From contig AP026546.1 of the NCBI GenBank assembly GCA_026075535.2, positions 5,208,001 to 5,272,000 on the forward strand: DNA of 64,000 nucleotides. Reading direction: 5' to 3'. Made by a program: the position numbers and the translations under genes. Shown here piece after piece: positions 10,336 to 20,791 of the stretch (its first letter is position 1; every line of letters starts with the position of its first letter). The notes under the pieces were generated by a model. The model was not told where the DNA came from and did no database searches. It saw only the letters and a list, made by a program, of their open reading frames with translations. Origin of the DNA: Tricholoma matsutake. Lineage: Eukaryota > Basidiomycota > Agaricomycetes > Agaricales > Tricholomataceae.

Positions 10336-11620
10336 TAAATTGACCCCCTCGCATCTGTGCGAGGGGTAATTAATATGGGTAATTAATATGTATAATACTA
10401 AGCCCTCCCCTTGCAAGCTCGAGGGGAGGGGGCCATAACTATCAATTATAAAAATAAATTAAAAACACCCACCACAAGCAGTTGCTCATGGCGGCATTCA
10501 TCTCTCCCCAGGTTGTCCCCTGGCTGTCTCGCTCTCCTGTCCCCATTCTTCTCCCCCCCGAACCACCCCACGAGCAGATGCTCATAGGCGCGGGGTGGGT
10601 GTCATCGTGGGTGTCTCCACTCTCATCGTTGTCTCCCTTCCCCTCGTCTCTTCCCCCTCACCTTCCACCCTGCGAGCAGGGGCTTGCAGCAGTGGTGGTG
10701 GTGGTGTCCCCCCATCGTCATCATTGCCAGTAGTAGTTTGTACCTATAAAAAGTTAGTTAGCATCAACAAATGAAATGAGAAAAGAAAAAAAAGCTTACC
10801 TAGGACCCAAGAGACATTGACGTCTCTTGGGTCTCCCCTAATCATCGTCGTTCCACCCATTGTCCACCCTACGAGCAGTGGCTCATAGGGCTGGGGCTGG
10901 TGCTGTCGTCATTCCCCTAATTGTCATCATTCCACCCACCATCCACCCCACGAGCAGTTGCTCATGAGGCTAAAGATGGGTGGTGTGTCCTGCGTGGTGG
11001 GCATGAGGGCTGGGGGTGGGTACTGTGTCTTGTTGTCTTGTTGTTCTGTTGGGGTTGCCGTTCTTGTCGTTTTGAAGTTGCACCCATTCCCACCCCGTGA
11101 GCAGCTGCTCACGGCAGTGGTTCTGAGTGCTCAAAACGACGTCTCTTGGGCCTTTTCTTCATTTGCTTTGCCTTCCTTTTGTTGTTTCCTGCTTGTCCCC
11201 TCGTCATTCCATCTCCCAGTTTCAGTTGTCTCCAGTCGCCTCGTTGCATTGTCGTTCCGTTTGGCCAAGTCCGTTGTCCTGCCATTTTGCAGTTGTACCT
11301 GTTCCCACCCCATGAGCAGTTGCTTGCAGCAGTGGTTCTGGGTCCTAGGGTGGTGGCTGTGTCAGCCATTGTCGTGGTTTTGAGGCTGCAGCATCATTAC
11401 AACATAGATAAAACCTATCATTAAGGAAAAATCAGTTAGTTAAACAAAACAACAAAAATCATGTAAAAAAACACTTACAAGTTAGCCCAAACGACAATGC
11501 CGTCATTTGGGCTCGTTCCCGTTGTTGGTTATTGGGGTAGGAGGTAAGGAGGAGGTGGCGCCGTTGCCAGCATTGTTGATGATGCGGCTGTGTTGATTTG
11601 TCATCACAGCCGGGGCATTA
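10336..11620 (-). repeat. Hairpin/intron cassette C4 (two intron units)
   Basis: Minus-strand cassette with two clean introns. One is 10744-10799 (56 bp): donor GTAAGC, branch GCTAACTAAC, acceptor TTTATAG. The other is 11415-11478 (64 bp): donor GTAAGT, branch AACTAACTGAT, acceptor AATGATAG. Each donor abuts a hairpin: ACCCAAGAGAC...GTCTCTTGGGT (10804-10833) and GCCCAAACGAC...GTCATTTGGGC (11485-11512). TGAGCA/CGAGCA palindromes lie near 10480, 10569, 10670, 10868, 10951, 11098 and 11311. CCCCTCGCA...TGCGAGGGG (10342-10368) and CCCTCCCCTTG...CGAGGGGAGGG (10402-10432) form stem-loops. Confidence 0.65.
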
Positions 11621-11654
11621 CATAGAGAGATATAACTACTTACCTGTAATGATG

Positions 11655-11742
11655 CTTTAGTCTAACTGTTATATTGCTGACTTAATTGTACTTTATCATG
11701 TGACTATGAGGGTTCAATCCCTGTGGTAGCCACTGATTTTTC
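11655..11742 (+). other. tRNA-like (Pol III promoter) sequence, right arm of TIR element #2
   Basis: On the plus strand, GCTTTAGTCTAACTGTTAT (A-box-like) and GAGGGTTCAATCCC (B-box, about 11709-11722) have tRNA-like spacing. It faces the right TIR, opposite in orientation to the copy on the left arm. A working tRNA is unlikely because no acceptor stem is evident. Confidence 0.5.
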
Positions 11743-11917
11743 AGTCAATTATATAAGCAAACTGTATGAGTGCTAGTCCACTCAGACTCCGCTCGGATGC
11801 TCAGACAGTCCAAGGACTCAGCTCGGACTGGACATTTGGTTTGGCAGGACTTTCTGCCAAAAAAGTCTGAGTGTCTGAGTGGAGTCCGCTCGGATTGGGG
11901 GGGGGGAGTGTAAAGAC

Positions 11918-12475
11918 CTCCTGCTCCAGAGTACAATGTTGGTGACTTGGTATGGTTAAGTACCAAGGACCTTAATATTCCATGACCTTCTAGGAAACTC
12001 ACAGAGAAACAAGTTGGCCCATACATGATCTCTAAAGTAATTTTGCCTAATGCAGTAGTGCTAAAATTACCTTGATCATTCAAGATTGATCCTGAGATTA
12101 ACATTTCCTGCCTACACCCCTACCACCCACCCACTATTCCAGGCCAACAAACCACTCCACAAGCTCCAATAATAGTAGAAGGTGCTCCAGAATATGTAGT
12201 CAAAGAAATTCTAGACTCATGTCTTCAATAAAATAAATTGGAGTTCTTAATAAAGTGGAAGAACTATACTGACAAAAACAATTTGTTGGAACCCGAAGAG
12301 AATTGTAGGGGAGCACATAATGCAATCACCCAGTTCTTTAAACATAATCCAAATGCTCCATGTTGCATTGCAAGAATGGTGTATGAGGGGATGAAATTCT
12401 GGCCTTACCAAAATTTCACAGAGGGACAGGTACTATATTTTCTTGCCTGGAAGGTGAGGCATAAAAGGGGGGTAA
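11918..12475 (+). pseudogene. Ty3/gypsy integrase tail and chromodomain (part 2)
   Basis: It continues the fragment at 8767-9908 with APAPEYNVGDLVWLSTKDL, the integrase C-terminal module, then VVKEILDS and LEFLIKWKNYTDKNNLLEPE, a chromodomain. The latter would steer integration to marked chromatin. The frame ends near 12501. A purine-rich tract (about 12462-12475, AAAAGGGGGG) precedes the LTR and is the likely plus-strand primer site. Confidence 0.8.
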
Positions 12476-13168
12476 TGTTAGGAAACAGCCCTATTACCTA
12501 ATAAATTTTCATTTTCATTTTATTATGTCACATTATGCTACATTACACTGAATTATGCTACACTTTGCTAGCATGAGAATTTTATTTCGCATGCATCAAT
12601 ATGTACATGCATGTATGTGCACATTGGTAGCAACAATGTACAATATATGTAACACAGTATATAAACCTTGAATACACACCTAGGGGACCACAGTTGTGTT
12701 CTCTTAGGTATTCCACCTATACTTGTGGTGTAAAATGCCTTTCTCAACCAACTATTCTATTAATAACCCCTCACATCTAGTGTTTCGAAGTCCGGTTTTT
12801 TTTTGATTTTTGATATATCTTAACAATGGTTGGACAGATTTTTTTTTTGTGAGGGAGGACCCCCCATTATTTTTCATTCCCTATCCTAAATTTCATGATT
12901 ATCTTGACAGTGGGTGGCTGAAATCTTTCCATCCCAGCTATCTCCTGTAATATTTTGGATTTTTGGTGAATTCTTGGATTTTCCCTGAATTTATAATACA
13001 GCTTTTTGAAATCAAAAAAGTCGCAAAAAGTCGGAACCTGACTGGACTTCAAAACACTACTCACATCAAAACCATCAATTTCCCCATCATGTGGCACACA
13101 TTCTGCCCCCTTCTTGTAGAGAGAACCTGCATGGTCTTAGCTAGCAGATAGTGGGTGTCACCCTAACA
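12476..13168 (+). repeat. 3' LTR of the gypsy element, split by a MITE
   Basis: It begins TGTTAGGAAAC right after the polypurine tract and ends CCCTAACA at 13168. A TATA-like ATATAAACC lies at about 12659. It aligns over most of its length with the minus-strand LTR at 14529-14884. Without the 282-bp MITE and its duplication it would be about 403 bp. Confidence 0.75.
12778..13059. mobile_element. hAT-type MITE (282 bp) with 8-bp target duplication
   Basis: The termini are TAGTGTTTCGAAGTCCGG and, reversed, TAGTGTTTTGAAGTCCAG. They differ at two positions, both CpG-type transitions. The flanks are an exact CTCACATC duplication at 12770-12777 and 13060-13067. There is no coding capacity, so a transposase in trans would be needed. 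It lies inside a gypsy LTR. Confidence 0.85.
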
Positions 13169-13239
13169 GTGAATTAACAAGGTCATACAACCACTCACCT
13201 GACTGGAAGGTTGGTACTGAAATATCTGTACACTGCAGG

Positions 13240-13345
13240 TAAGGGTACAGTTTTGCATGGGTATGGCAATCCCATACCTGTACCCATCCATACCTGTGCA
13301 TATCCATGACTGGAAACACATGGTGTTACCCATACCCATGCCATT
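13240..13345 (-). repeat. GGGTATGGG-type MITE fragment
   Basis: Read on the minus strand it matches the left end of the 1-kb element at 25614: ATGGGTATGGGTAACACC, a spacer, then GGGTACAGGTATGGGATTGC. No second terminus or target duplication was found, so it is a fragment or a very short derivative. It sits just downstream of the gag remnant. Confidence 0.5.
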
Positions 13346-13389
13346 CCTCTCTATACATCAACTTTGATTCTGCTTGTTCCTGCCAATAT

Positions 13390-14143
13390 TGCTGATCAAG
13401 GTGCATGGCCCAATTATACCATTCATCCAACCACTCTAGCATAGAAGGTAATCAGTAGATAGACTTGAATAACAAGGGATTTAATCCCACCTTCAAAAAT
13501 TCCACCAATGTGGCTTCTCCAATATCCATCTGTGAAGCTTTTGCCTTGAATTGTAAATTAAACTCATCTGCCATTGAGGCACCTGGGTGCATCATTTTTA
13601 ACTTAGCATTAGCCATTGCTTTTGGATTAGGATCTCCAAACTGGGCTTCCAATCTCTCCAAATATTTCTTGAAAGTCACAAATGGTCTGTTTCCCCCAGC
13701 AATTTGATTAATAGCCTCATTTATCCAAAACATGGCTTTCCCTCCCTGGATGTACAAGAGAGCAAACATAATTTTAGACTCCACTGTGCAAAATTCTGGC
13801 TTCCTCCCATGGATATACAGCTGATGAACAATTTTGTATTTTCCATGGTACCATCAAAGATTTGGGTTGGCACATATTTAGGTAAGCACACTTTTCCATT
13901 TTTGAACTTCTGTGCCATCTGCACATCATCCTGCAAAATCCACTCCACCATCTCTTCCATCTCATCATCTTTGTCTGCAGTAGTCTGTGGCTGTACTCCT
14001 GATTGACTTGGCTGGGATGCAGCAAGCACTGACCCTAGCTGCATCATTTGTGCCATGAGCACATCAATTTTCACCTCTAGCACAGGCATGGGAACAGGAT
14101 TTGGAACAGGATCAGAAGTTGATGGCTTGGACATAATCAATCA
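13390..14143 (-). pseudogene. Ty3/gypsy Gag (frameshifted)
   Basis: The N-terminal frame (14143-13721) has a low-complexity start and CLPKYVPTQIFDGTMENTK. A second frame (13784-13452) carries the retrotransposon Gag core: GGKAMFWINEAINQIAGGN, then FVTFKKYLERLEAQFGDPNP and EATLVEFLKVGLNPLLF. The switch near 13775 is a frameshift. No zinc knuckle or pol follows. The element is truncated soon after and carries its own LTR at 14529-14884. The role would be the virus-like particle coat. Confidence 0.75.
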
Positions 14144-14528
14144 ATCTATGGCAAAAACTTTGTAGCTTCTTCAGCTGATTCAGGTCCTGTTCTTTGGCTA
14201 AGGCACCTCAGATCAATACTCTTTCCAACAGTGCCTGATCTTGGAGATATCATGGAACTTAGCTTGTAACTAAAATAGTCATCCAAATAGGTCACAACTA
14301 AACCAGATCTGATCAGTTGTCTGGTTACAGCTGTCCTGATAACAGTTGCTGCCTCTCAATTGCTGGCAGTTGCAATGTAAGGTGAGGCCTGGCATTGGCT
14401 TATGAAAGAAAGGTAGATTACATATGCACAAATTAGTTTCAGCTTGTGCCAAAAGGATGAGTAATCAGATGTGGCACAATAAAACAATGATGTATGCACA
14501 AACAAGAGAAGGCACAATTGTATTCTTC

Positions 14529-14884
14529 TGTTAGAGCAACACCCAGTTATCTGGTAGCAACAACTGTGCAGGTTCTCTCTGCAAGAAGGGCCAAGGGTTC
14601 ACATGTGTGATGCAGGGATTGATGGGGATTGATGGAAGGGGTTATTAATAGACTAGTTGGTTGAGAAAGGCAGTAACTATGGGTGGAATACCTAAGAGAA
14701 CACAACTGGGAGTTCCCTAGGTGTATATTTCATTTATATACTATGTTACATATAATGCACACAAAATAAAATTCTCACACCTCATGTGTGGCATTGTGTG
14801 TACATAAGGTAGGACTATTGAGCATAATTTGACATAGCAGAATAAAATGAAAATGTTATTATGTGATGTTGTTGTTTCCTAACA
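14529..14884 (-). repeat. 5' LTR of the minus-strand gypsy element
   Basis: Read on the minus strand it starts TGTTAGGAAACAAC at 14884 and ends GCTCTAACA at 14529 (356 bp), with a TATA-like box (ATATAAATG) at about 14733. It shares long stretches with the plus-strand LTR at 12476-13168, so both elements belong to one family in opposite orientation. Confidence 0.7.
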
Positions 14885-15652
14885 AGTACTACTAACACAA
14901 CTTTGGTTGTCTCTTGCAAGTGTCATGCTCAAAGCACTGAGCATAAGGTGCCCTTGTTGAGAATGACACCATGAGCACACGTGAACACCATATTGCCAAA
15001 TATGGATCTCAGCACATATTTGATGCATGCCCTATATTTAGTGCATCCCTTTGGGGCACATGTTTGTATCTGTGTCATGGATACCTTTATGACATTCCTC
15101 TTTATTTAACATGACTTGTATATATACAGTAGATAGGTATCCAACCACCTCAGTTGCTTTTACAGAGACTGAGGTGAGTACTAACATTGTCATTTAGTTG
15201 TGAATAGTTACTTACTGTACTTATAGTTCACTCTTGTTTATACTAGGATTGATTTTCTATAGCCCTAACATCAATGCCCTAACAAACAGGTCCTGTCTCC
15301 AGAGGGACAGCTATGACACTCTCAACTTCCTTGTCATCCCCTAGTCAGTTGTCTCCTTCACTTGGCCATCTCTTCCCACCCAAATATTTCTTATGCAGTT
15401 CAACAACACTCACAAGATCTCAACAGTTATTTTTTTGAAACACTGGAATGCAGCAATTCACCTCATACAGTCTCAAAAGGGACACAGAATCTCAAATTGT
15501 ACCTTGGAGGCAGAAATGTTATCACCAGAGCTCAAATGGTATTGCCAGGTGTAAGGTGTAAGGTAAAAGATCTCCCTTATGCAATATCACCTATAAACTA
15601 AACAAAGGAGTGTAACAGTTGTAATAAGAAGTATATACAAATTCTCTTACAA
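14885..15652. other. Non-coding, possibly LTR-like stretch
   Basis: No convincing gene. A TATA-like TATATATACAG at about 15119, and several CCTAACA endings near 15265 and 15280, hint at another solo LTR, but the paired terminus is not clear. The short frame at 15362-15601 has no recognisable product. The NLR gene ends at 15653. Confidence 0.3.
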
Positions 15653-16525
15653 TCATGCAGCTTGGAGTGCATTGCCATATTCCCCTCCTTGTACATTAAC
15701 ATCAGCCCCCTTCTCTATCAGCAACTTGACAATCTCTTGATTTCCTTGCTCTGATGCAGCCTGGAGTGCATTTCCATATTTTCCTCCTTGTGCATTGACA
15801 TTTGCCCCCTTCTCTATTAGCAACTTCACAATCTCCTGATTTCCATTCCATGATGCAGTCTGGAGTGCATTGCTGTATTCCCCTCCTTGTGCATTGACAT
15901 TTGCCCCCTTCTCTATTAGCAACTTCACAATCTCCTGATTTCCATTCCATGATGCAGTCTGGAGTGCATTGCCATATTTCCCTCCTTGTACATTGACATT
16001 TGCCCCCTTCTCTATCAGCAACTTGACAATCTCCTGTTTTTCATTCCATGCTGCACCCTGGAGTGCATTGCTATATTCCCCTCCTTGTGCATTGACATTT
16101 GCCCCCTTCTCTATCAGCAACTTGACAAGCTCCTGATTTCCATTCCATGATGCAGTCTGGAGTGCATTGCCATATTTTCCTCCTTGTGCATTGACATTTG
16201 CCCCCTTCTTTATCAGCAACTTGACAATTTCCTGATATCCTTTCACTGATGCAGCCTGGAGTGCATTGCCAAAGAGCCCTCCTTGTGCATTGACATTTGC
16301 CCTTGTCTCTATCAGCAACTTGACAATCTCTTGATTTCCATTCCATGATGCAGTCTGGAGTGCATTGCCATATTTCCCTCCTTGTACATTGACATTTGCC
16401 TCCTTCTTTATTAGCAACTTGACAATCTCCTGATTTCCATTCCATGTTGCAGCATGGAGTGCATTGCCATATCTCCCTCCTTGTGCATTGACATCTGCCC
16501 CCTTCTCTATCAGTCTTTGAACTTG
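15653..16525 (-). repeat. Tandem ankyrin-repeat array, 99-bp period
   Basis: Nine copies of a 33-residue unit around NVNAQGG, YGNALQTASWNGNQ and EIVKLLIEKGA lie head to tail. Many are almost identical at DNA level, and TTGACAATCTCCTGATTTCC recurs with small changes. The consensus ankyrin features (NAL, A-W/S-G, VKLLI, GA-VN) are kept, so the array could fold. Such similarity points to recent unit duplication or conversion, a common way to diversify the recognition surface of fungal NLRs. Confidence 0.85.
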
Positions 16526-19297
16526 ATAGAGCAGACCAAGGAGTGATGCATAATATAATGGGAAAGCATCTGGCCTCATTGCAAAATCAATCTGTCTCCA
16601 TGGACTGTCTGGATTCCAAAGTTGTATCCATGTAACAAATGTTGCTCCATTGGGCTCAAAAATATCTTCCATCATTGTCCTCATCACCACTGACTCCCTG
16701 TCACTTTGTTCTGCATCTCTGGCATGATCAACCCAATGCTTTGCAGCATATTCAGCAAGCTGGAAGTTATTGATATTTTCATGATTCAGAGTTCCATGTG
16801 CAGAGAATTGCAACAGGTATCCAAGACAAGATTCAGCAATAAGGCAGCTAGCACCCCCCTCACTGAACTTGGCCTGTACTGCAATTAGATATTCTTTCAC
16901 TGTGAAATGTGCCAATTTTATTTCCCCTATTGTCTCTGTAAGCATTTCTTTTGAAATAAGTATTGAGACATCTGTTACCATTAGTGACTGTCACAAGATC
17001 AGCACACACTTGTTGTATTGATACCCTATTCCACTTTTTTCCTGGCAGAAATTTAGGGTGTTGGCCTTCAACCCTAACAATTGCCACAGCTTCACAAATC
17101 TCCTCAACTGTAAGTGGTTCTTTGGAAAAAGCAAGCCATTGCATAATAGTTAGAACCATGTCATGGTGTTGAGGGTTAAGCTTGGCAAAAAATCGCTGAT
17201 ATGCTTGATCAAGATCTGCAGGCAGATTCTTTAATTGTGTTGTGACCTCATCAGGACTGTTGCAATCATTCAATGCACTGAGCTGCATTGCCACCCATCA
17301 GAACCTACAGGCACAGATAAAACTTAGCATATGGCTCCAACAATCATAATGAGCTTCAGTTACATTCCACCAGCACCAGCAAGCAAAGACTCCCTAATAT
17401 TTGTCTGGATTTCTTCACTCCACAGTGCCAGCTGCTGAGAATCTTTCATGCTTGAGTCAATATACAGCTTTATATCAGCATTGGTGAAGTCATCAAGATG
17501 GACAGCTTGTTTCTGGGGAATCCTTGAAAGCTGGTCAGTAATATCAGGCTTGTCCCTGCTAGTTACCAACACATGCAATCTCCCCTCTCCTGCAGTCAAC
17601 AACTTCTTTAGCCATGCAGCTACCTGGCTGATTTCACTGCATTCATCCAGTGCATCAATGATAATAAATGTCTCTGGTAAGTGTTGAAGTGCAGAGCTGC
17701 AAATCTTCTGGACAACATCCCTTGAAGGCAAACTGGTACCAGAACCACAATTCTTGTAACCTGTCACTAATATGCCAGGTAATGTGTCAAGATGGACACA
17801 CAACTGATAAGTGATAGAGCGAAGGAGGCTATCATATGATTGTAGTGATGCTTGTGCATCTCTGCTGTCAAAAAAGAAATATGTGCAAGTAGTATTGTCA
17901 CTCTGAACAATAGACTTGATGATTGATGCACTGGAATTCATATAATCATGGACCCTCTTGTCAGTTCAGTGGATATACATACCATAATACTGTCTTGCCA
18001 CTTCCCGCTAGATTACCATCAACAAACCATCAGAATATCAGGATTCTCATGACTCACACTTCCCAATTAATTGGAGAACTGAATCCGAATTCTGCTTCCA
18101 TTTTGCAAAAAAGGCTTCCTTGAAGATCCAGGATGTTGTGTCCTCAAGGCATTTCTCAAGTGCACCATCATAGTTGTTGTTGTTGGGCACTGTTGCAGAT
18201 GTAGACAACCAAGAGAATATTTTCTTTTGTTCATCGGCTGGATAAAGATGACTTATTAGCTTTGCTCATGTTATCATGATGAGACTTTGAGGAAGAATAG
18301 CTTCAAAAAAAGAAGATATTAACCTGTGGTGACAATGGTATCTTGAACTTGGTGTAACTGCAAATAATGTCAAATTTTATATGGCCAGAGTAGTGCACCA
18401 TCTAACCTTCATCTGGTCCTGGACACCACGGACTTCCAAGAGGGTATTGATAGTGACAACAAGCTTTATCATTGTAACAAGGGATAGTTAGTGGCCACTA
18501 TAAAAGCAATGACTAATCAACTCACATTAGCCTCATTGATAATTCGATCCAGGCTGTCATTATGGCCTTTCATTGAAGATGCATCATTGGTGCTATTGAA
18601 AAACTGGACTAATGTTCCATGAGATCTTGACTGGTCTATCTCAGCAGTCAGGCTTTTGATTTTGCTAACAGAGAAATATTTCAGGGATATCAATCAATGA
18701 ATGTCTCCAGACATGCACACTTCCAGCTTCCTAAGAAAATCAACTATGTCCGCACTAGCTCCTGCAATTTCCATCTCCTTCACCTTTGAGAAGATAGGTT
18801 GGAGATCTTTCATCTGCGTGGCTAGGGTTCCGAACCCCTGAATATTGTCCGAAGTTTCCTGAGCGATCATCTCATTAGATCAGGGTCCACAACCATCAGA
18901 TACTTCACCAATGTACTTGAACTCTTTCAATGATTGTCAACAATCCCAACAATGCAACTTTAATGCCCGGCCCAGGAATATCGCTCGAGATCTTGAGTAA
19001 TAGCTTTAGCGCGTTAACAGCTGTAGCTTTTGCCGCGGAAGGGCTCGTAGGGGCAGTTTCCGAACGAGACTCAATGGCATTCGAAGCTGGAGCTTCCACT
19101 GAGGTAGCAGGGTTGTACGATGCTGCCTCAATCTCAGGACGGTCTGTGAGAGGGTGTCTCGCAAGAGATGCGGTAGGATTCGGAATTGGGATCCTCGAAG
19201 ACTGTTGCTGTTGCTGGACCAGACTGGAGTTCGGCTGCAATCCTGGGGATCTGGGCTTTACCAGCCTCTTGAGCACTGAAGGTATGAATTTCGGCAT
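15653..19297 (-). pseudogene. NACHT-ankyrin NLR-type protein (multi-exon, apparently broken)
   Basis: Fungal NLR-like STAND P-loop NTPase, probably a cytosolic sensor of non-self or stress. Order: a helical N-terminal domain (exons 19297-18917, 18858-18719, 18664-18526, 18463-18407, 18357-18324, 18237-18058; introns of 49-86 bp with GT-AG ends); a NACHT with Walker A GKSGSGKT, formed across the intron 18008-18057, and Walker B FIIIDALDE (about 17650); then LPADLDQAYQRFFAKLNP; then HFTVKEYLI; then ankyrin repeats to the end. ATG 19297 is taken because it opens the first exon. Breaks: TGA at 17298-17300 replaces the Arg of the conserved FRWV motif just after the intron 17305-17363; a one-base shift lies near 16980; an implausibly short intron (22-28 bases) would be needed near 17975. 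It could be an expressed remnant. Confidence 0.8.
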
Positions 19298-19519
19298 GAT
19301 TCAGAACAAAGTTGAAAGAACTACGTATGTAGAAGGTGTAGAACACGACACAGGATAATCGTTGACCATTACATAATTAGTAAAGTTCACACTTCAACAT
19401 ACCTGACACGACACCTCATTAAGATCTAACGCTGACCGATATTGCGAATCAATTTCGAAAACTAGAATCTCTTGAACCTGATTGACGCTTTTCATCCAAA
19501 TCCTGTGTTCAAACTCCTC

Positions 19520-20330
19520 AAAATTCATCGTTCACTGGAAGGATACTGCGCAGTCCAGTGAACCAGAGCTCACCACTGCCAATTCGATGCCACGTTGGCC
19601 ACGTCATTACAATCCAGACTCGTTTTCTGGCAGGATCCTCAAGTTCTACGTCCTTGGATACTCTTTACCAAGGGATGCCCTCATGAAGTGAGCAGACGAT
19701 ATCAAATTGCGCCTGACAGTCCCGCTGGTTCGCCGTGTTTGATACACTTGAACCGCAATGTTCTGGCCTTCAACAGGAGCACAATGTAAAGCCTCCTCAG
19801 CCCACGACCATCATCTTCGTTCCAAAATTCTACGATGCTAGTATCAGCCCCAAAATGGGTCTGTTCGTGCGGAGGCCAGGGCTCCGAAGGGTCGAAAGAG
19901 ATCGTAAAGTTGGGAATCGGTAAAGTCTGGTATGAGATGCTTCACGAGCCGTGGAAGAGCAGATGGAGGTGGCATTGGCGTGGGCAGACTGGTGGGTGGA
20001 TACGGTGACAGGACCAATAGTACGGGTGGCGTTAGGCCGGGCAAAGGGCGCGATTGAAGGGTGGCAAGTGCCTTTTCGGCTAATTCGATATTACATTTTC
20101 GCGGGAAGCAGAGTATGTCGCGATGAAAAATATAACTCACCCTTCTCTAAGAACTTGAACTCTATCGTTCCAGAAAGCAGATTGTTGGACCCGTCGCGTG
20201 GGATCCTGGGTCTGAAGGGACCGCAGGTCACAAAGCGGGTGCGGGATTTTCATCAGAGACATAAGGAGGTATGTTGGATATGTATAAGAGAGGTTCGTGA
20301 AGGTAAGGGTGAGGATGGGCCCTCGTTGTC
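19520..20330 (-). pseudogene. RRM RNA-binding protein, degenerate
   Basis: Minus-strand pieces of two RRM-type folds. Upstream: YISNIPPYVSDENPAPA, then FRPRIPRDGSNNLLSGTIEF in another frame. A GTGAGT...TTAG intron (about 20083-20147) follows, then EKALATLQSRPLPG, and a second unit with LYDLFRPFGAL, ADTSIVEFWNEDD and ALHCAPVEGQNIAVQVYQ. At least two one-base shifts (near 20245 and 19858) break it. Known RRMs bind single-stranded RNA, and this resembles polyadenylate-binding-type basidiomycete proteins. It lies between two other minus-strand genes with no shared-transcript evidence. Confidence 0.6.
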
Positions 20331-20791
20331 TTGAAGTGCAGGACTGAAGTCTGAATCCATCTTGATTATCGGTAACTGTTAGAACTAGAGACGTTAAAGA
20401 GACTACAGAAATGAAAAAAGTGAGGAATCCAGTTCAAATTGGATCTTAGCTTCTAGTCTGGTCTTGCCACCTCCGAATGAAACCAGGTATACAAAAAATT
20501 TGCGGTGTTTCCTCTTGGGCTTCCGAGCTCATGGGTGACCTACTGTCATGCTCAGTGCTCGGACTGTCAGTCGTCCTTGCTATGACGACATGTCTCACTT
20601 GGTTGGTTACTAACTTGCCCATCGCACGAGAATTTGTGTCGCTTCTCGGCGTAAACATGGGTTCCAAGGGTAAGGAGAGTTTTCGAAGGCCTCTGAGCTT
20701 TCTCGAGGGGTACACCCGCCTTTCAGCACTGAGCTCCGCTCACCCTATCTCACTCTGATCGTTGTGCCGTTTGCAGCTCGGTGCTAGAGTT
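20331..20791. other. Unassigned interval between RRM remnant and Cys-cluster gene
   Basis: It contains a minus-strand open frame (20715-20446) rich in Ser/Arg and a plus-strand open frame (20477-20758) with hydrophobic runs. Neither matches a family I know. It may hold the promoter and 5' exon of the RRM remnant. Confidence 0.3.

Larger units (their letters stand above)
9909..11917. mobile_element. CTTTACACT-TIR element #2 (2.0 kb)
   Basis: The left end (CTTTACACTCCCCCCC then GTCCGAGCGGACTC) and the reverse complement of the right end (CTTTACACTCCCCCCCCC then ATCCGAGCGGACTC) form a TIR of about 45 bases. The gypsy sequence CTCCTGCTCCAG is duplicated exactly on both sides (9897-9908 and 11918-11929), a 12-bp target duplication. 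Subterminal CTCGGAC/GTCCGAG words fill 9940-10130. Inside are a minus-strand tRNA-like sequence on the left, minus-strand cassette C4, and a plus-strand tRNA-like sequence on the right. No transposase was found. Confidence 0.75.

Noticed and set aside
18930..19358. A plus-strand frame of 142 residues
   Set aside because: It is antisense to the first NLR exon, which has splice sites and family motifs on the minus strand.
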